A DNA stretch of 7,248 nucleotides, from contig DLGM01000290.1 of the NCBI GenBank assembly GCA_002482705.1, positions 345 through 7,592 on the forward strand, given 5' to 3'. Made by a program: the position numbers and the translations under genes. Shown here in pieces: positions 5,363-7,248 of this stretch. The number at the start of each line of letters is the position of its first letter. Position 1 is the first letter of the stretch. The notes under the pieces are model-generated. The model saw only the letters and a list, made by a program, of their open reading frames with translations. It made no database searches and had not been told where the DNA came from. The DNA comes from Cyanobacteria bacterium UBA7694. Its GTDB lineage: Bacteria; Cyanobacteriota; Sericytochromatia; UBA7694.

Positions 5363-6676
5363 ATGCAGAAAAGTTCGGACCTTTTCAAACGCAGAGAAGC
5401 CATTTTACCCAAAGGCGTCGGTTATTTCACGCATGGAGCAACCGCAGTCCGCGGCGAAGGGGCTCTCCTTTACGATGCTGATGGCCGGGCACTGATCGAC
5501 TTTGCCAGCGGCATTGGGGTCACCAACATTGGCCATGCCCAGAGTACCGTTGTCCAGGCAATTAAAGATCAGGCTGAACACCTGTTACATGCCTGTATTC
5601 ATGTGGCCACCTACGAGCCCTATTTGGCACTGTGTGAAAAGTTAGCTGAACTGCTGCCCCATGGGGATGCCACCAAGGTGTTTTTGACCAACACCGGGGC
5701 TGAAGCCGTGGAAAATGCCGTCAAAATTGCCCGCCAAGCCACAGGCCGAGCCGGAATTATCTGCTTCACCGAAGGCTTTCATGGCCGCACCTTACTGGCC
5801 ATGAGCCTGACCTCAAAAGTGGGCTACAAAACCCACTGTGGGCCTTTTGCCCCAGAAATTTACCGCCTGCAATCCCCCAATTACTGGCGATATGGTGATG
5901 GCCTCAGCGAAGCCGCCTTTATTGAACGCGAGTTGCGCCGCTTCCGCCAGGCGCTAGTCAACACGGTGGCCCCCGAACAGGTGGCAGCCGTGTTGATTGA
6001 ACCCGTACAAGGGGAAGGCGGCTTTGTGGTCATCCCCCCGGCCTATTTACAGGGTTTACGCCAGATTTGTGATGAACACGGTATTCTTCTGATCCTCGAT
6101 GAGGTGCAAAGTGGGTTTGGCCGTACCGGGTCATGGGCCGCTTATGAACACACCGGCGTGACGCCCGATATCTCCACCTGGGCCAAAGCCATGGGCGGCG
6201 GGCTGCCGATTGCCTGTGTGATCGGCAAAGCCCACGTCATGGACGCCTGTGCTCCCGGCACCCTGGGGGGGACCTATGGCGGCAACCCAGTGGCCTGCGC
6301 TTCGGCTCTGGCCACTTTGCAGGTCATGGAAGCACAGAATCTCAATGCCCGCGCGCGCGCCATTGGTGAAACGGTACGCACCCGCTTCTTGGCCATTCAA
6401 GCCAAATGTCCTCTGGTCGGCGACGTGCGTGGGATTGGAGCGATGCAGGCCATGGAATTTATCCTCGCTGGTGATAAAAACCAGCCCGCAGGCGCTTTTG
6501 TCAAAGAAGTGCTGACGGACTGTTTGGCCAAAGGGCTCCTGATCATCAGTGCCGGGGCCCATGGCAATATTATCCGCACCTTACCGCCCTTGGTCATTAC
6601 CGATGCCCAACTTACAGAAGCCTTAGATATTTTAGAGCGCTCAATCTTAGAAGTCGCTTTTGGGATGCCGCGCTAA
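5363..6676 (+). CDS. Class III PLP-dependent aminotransferase, 4-aminobutyrate aminotransferase (GabT)-like
   Basis: A complete 437-residue enzyme, near the 426 of E. coli GabT. Class III enzymes move an amino group from an omega-amine donor to 2-oxoglutarate; GabT turns 4-aminobutyrate into succinate semialdehyde. Visible landmarks: I51 in FASGIGVTNIGH; the PLP-phosphate loop TNTGAEAVENA (109-119); GFHGRT (138-143); E213 in LIEPVQGEGGF, the glutamate typical of GABA-type enzymes; D246 and Q249 in LDEVQSGFGRTG; Schiff-base lysine K275 in TWAKAMGGGLP; T304 in GGTYGGNP; and the substrate carboxylate arginine R405 in IIRTLPPL. All key residues are present. It is cytoplasmic. AGGA lies 6 nt before the ATG. 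The class is certain. Exact substrate is less so: 5-aminovalerate, other omega-amino acids or acetylornithine remain possible, though E213 and the overall pattern favour GABA-like substrates. An FAD amine-oxidase-like lipoprotein follows at 55 nt and is probably cotranscribed. Confidence 0.93.
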   Translation: MQKSSDLFKRREAILPKGVGYFTHGATAVRGEGALLYDADGRALIDFASGIGVTNIGHAQSTVVQAIKDQAEHLLHACIHVATYEPYLALCEKLAELLPHGDATKVFLTNTGAEAVENAVKIARQATGRAGIICFTEGFHGRTLLAMSLTSKVGYKTHCGPFAPEIYRLQSPNYWRYGDGLSEAAFIERELRRFRQALVNTVAPEQVAAVLIEPVQGEGGFVVIPPAYLQGLRQICDEHGILLILDEVQSGFGRTGSWAAYEHTGVTPDISTWAKAMGGGLPIACVIGKAHVMDACAPGTLGGTYGGNPVACASALATLQVMEAQNLNARARAIGETVRTRFLAIQAKCPLVGDVRGIGAMQAMEFILAGDKNQPAGAFVKEVLTDCLAKGLLIISAGAHGNIIRTLPPLVITDAQLTEALDILERSILEVAFGMPR

Positions 6677-6731
6677 ACGAATCGGGTTCTTGCTTGCACC
6701 GCTTTAGAGTTTTGCACAGGAGTTATCTCTT

Positions 6732-7248
6732 ATGTTGTCACAAGGTTTTCGCCCATTTTTGCGCTCCCTTGCTTCATTGACCAGTGTGCTGTTCATTGCC
6801 CATCTCGGGGCCTGTGCGCCCCAAACCGATCCGCAAACCCCGCCCAAGAACCATCCCACCCAAGAAGACACCATCACCGCCAACCGTCAGCCTGTAGATG
6901 TTCTGATCATTGGCGCGGGGCTGTCTGGGTTAAGCACGGCTTATAAGCTCAAACAGGCGGGAATCTCTTATCGTCTGCTGGAGCTAGCACCCCGTGTCGG
7001 AGGCCGGGTACGCACCGGCCATCACCCGGAAGGGGTGGCCGCCGAAGTGGGATTGGCCGAGTTTTGGGATCAGAACCCGGCCCTAGACATCATCCATGCC
7101 CTCAAGGTTCCGATCGAAACCACGGACACCACCTTCTCCAGCTCGGTGATTGAAGGCAAACTCTACCCCTTTACCCAAAACACCAACGCCGAGTTTATTG
7201 CCTCGGTGCTGCAAGGAGAAGACCTCAAGGCCTACCCAGCCTGGGATC
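6732..7248 (+). CDS. Predicted lipoprotein with FAD-dependent amine oxidase fold, C-terminus outside window
   Basis: 172 codons are present and the frame is open at the right edge. Residues 1-27 form a lipoprotein signal peptide: basic residues R7 and R11, a hydrophobic core, then lipobox LGAC with the lipidated cysteine at 28. A flexible Pro/Thr/Gln linker (29-54) follows. The flavoprotein domain begins at 55 with VDVLIIGAGLSGLSTAYKL: a Rossmann GxGxxG at 61-66, the ribose-binding glutamate E84 ending strand 2, and the amine-oxidase motif RVGGRVRT at 88-95. AAEVGLAEFW (103-112) corresponds to the next conserved stretch of the family. Such enzymes oxidise amines or related C-N or C-C bonds with release of peroxide, but the substrate-binding part is missing here. 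No twin-arginine motif is seen, so export appears to be by Sec, unusual for a flavin enzyme. AGGAG lies 9 nt before the ATG. It follows the GabT-like gene by 55 nt, with no clear promoter in between. Confidence 0.88.
   Translation, partial: MLSQGFRPFLRSLASLTSVLFIAHLGACAPQTDPQTPPKNHPTQEDTITANRQPVDVLIIGAGLSGLSTAYKLKQAGISYRLLELAPRVGGRVRTGHHPEGVAAEVGLAEFWDQNPALDIIHALKVPIETTDTTFSSSVIEGKLYPFTQNTNAEFIASVLQGEDLKAYPAWD

Noticed and set aside
6677..6731. A separate promoter for the amine oxidase gene in the 55-nt gap (TTGCTT and TTGCAC as -35 candidates)
   Set aside because: No acceptable -10 hexamer lies 16-18 nt downstream of either candidate, so cotranscription with the aminotransferase is the simpler reading.

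Overview
The window holds six protein-coding genes, two of them cut by the window edges, on a bacterial chromosome of moderate GC content. There are no tRNA or rRNA genes, CRISPR arrays, insertion sequences or phage genes that I can see. Shine-Dalgarno sites are strong throughout, and one gene carries a lipobox signal peptide, so this is a bacterium with ordinary translation signals. The lineage cannot be settled from the sequence. The S9 peptidase most resembles the glutamyl endopeptidase (CGEP) type familiar from cyanobacteria and plastids. A member of the wider Cyanobacteriota, including the non-photosynthetic Vampirovibrio-like branch, is therefore a plausible guess and no more than that.

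Left half, minus strand. A transcription unit starts near 4.7 kb and runs leftwards: a secreted S9 prolyl-oligopeptidase-family serine peptidase (2227-4665), then radA (817-2223) only 3 nt later, with the radA ribosome binding site running up to the peptidase stop codon. Beyond radA is a 100-nt gap with a compound inverted repeat (770-806) and an extended -10 promoter (749-757). This promoter drives a separate minus-strand gene that runs off the left edge (1-716). Its product has an N-terminal domain resembling DUF6176-type small alpha/beta proteins, followed by a long charged amphipathic helical region.

Right half, plus strand. A 286-nt divergent intergenic region separates the peptidase from a 101-residue protein of unknown function (4952-5257), which has an extended -10 promoter and a consensus AGGAGG site. 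Next comes a class III PLP-dependent aminotransferase of the GabT type (5363-6676), with its own likely promoter and an inverted repeat lying between the -35 and -10 elements. After 55 nt follows a predicted lipoprotein with an FAD-binding amine-oxidase fold (6732 to the right edge). The last two could act in amine or polyamine breakdown, with an oxidase making an aminoaldehyde and an aminotransferase removing the amino group downstream, but this is inferred only from adjacency and family.

Most of the window looks like ordinary chromosomal content. The points that stand out are the DUF6176-like/helical fusion, a RadA whose signature KNRFG motif reads KIRFG, the exported flavoprotein next to the aminotransferase, and the uncharacterised 101-residue protein. 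I do not see convincing evidence of a new multi-gene system.
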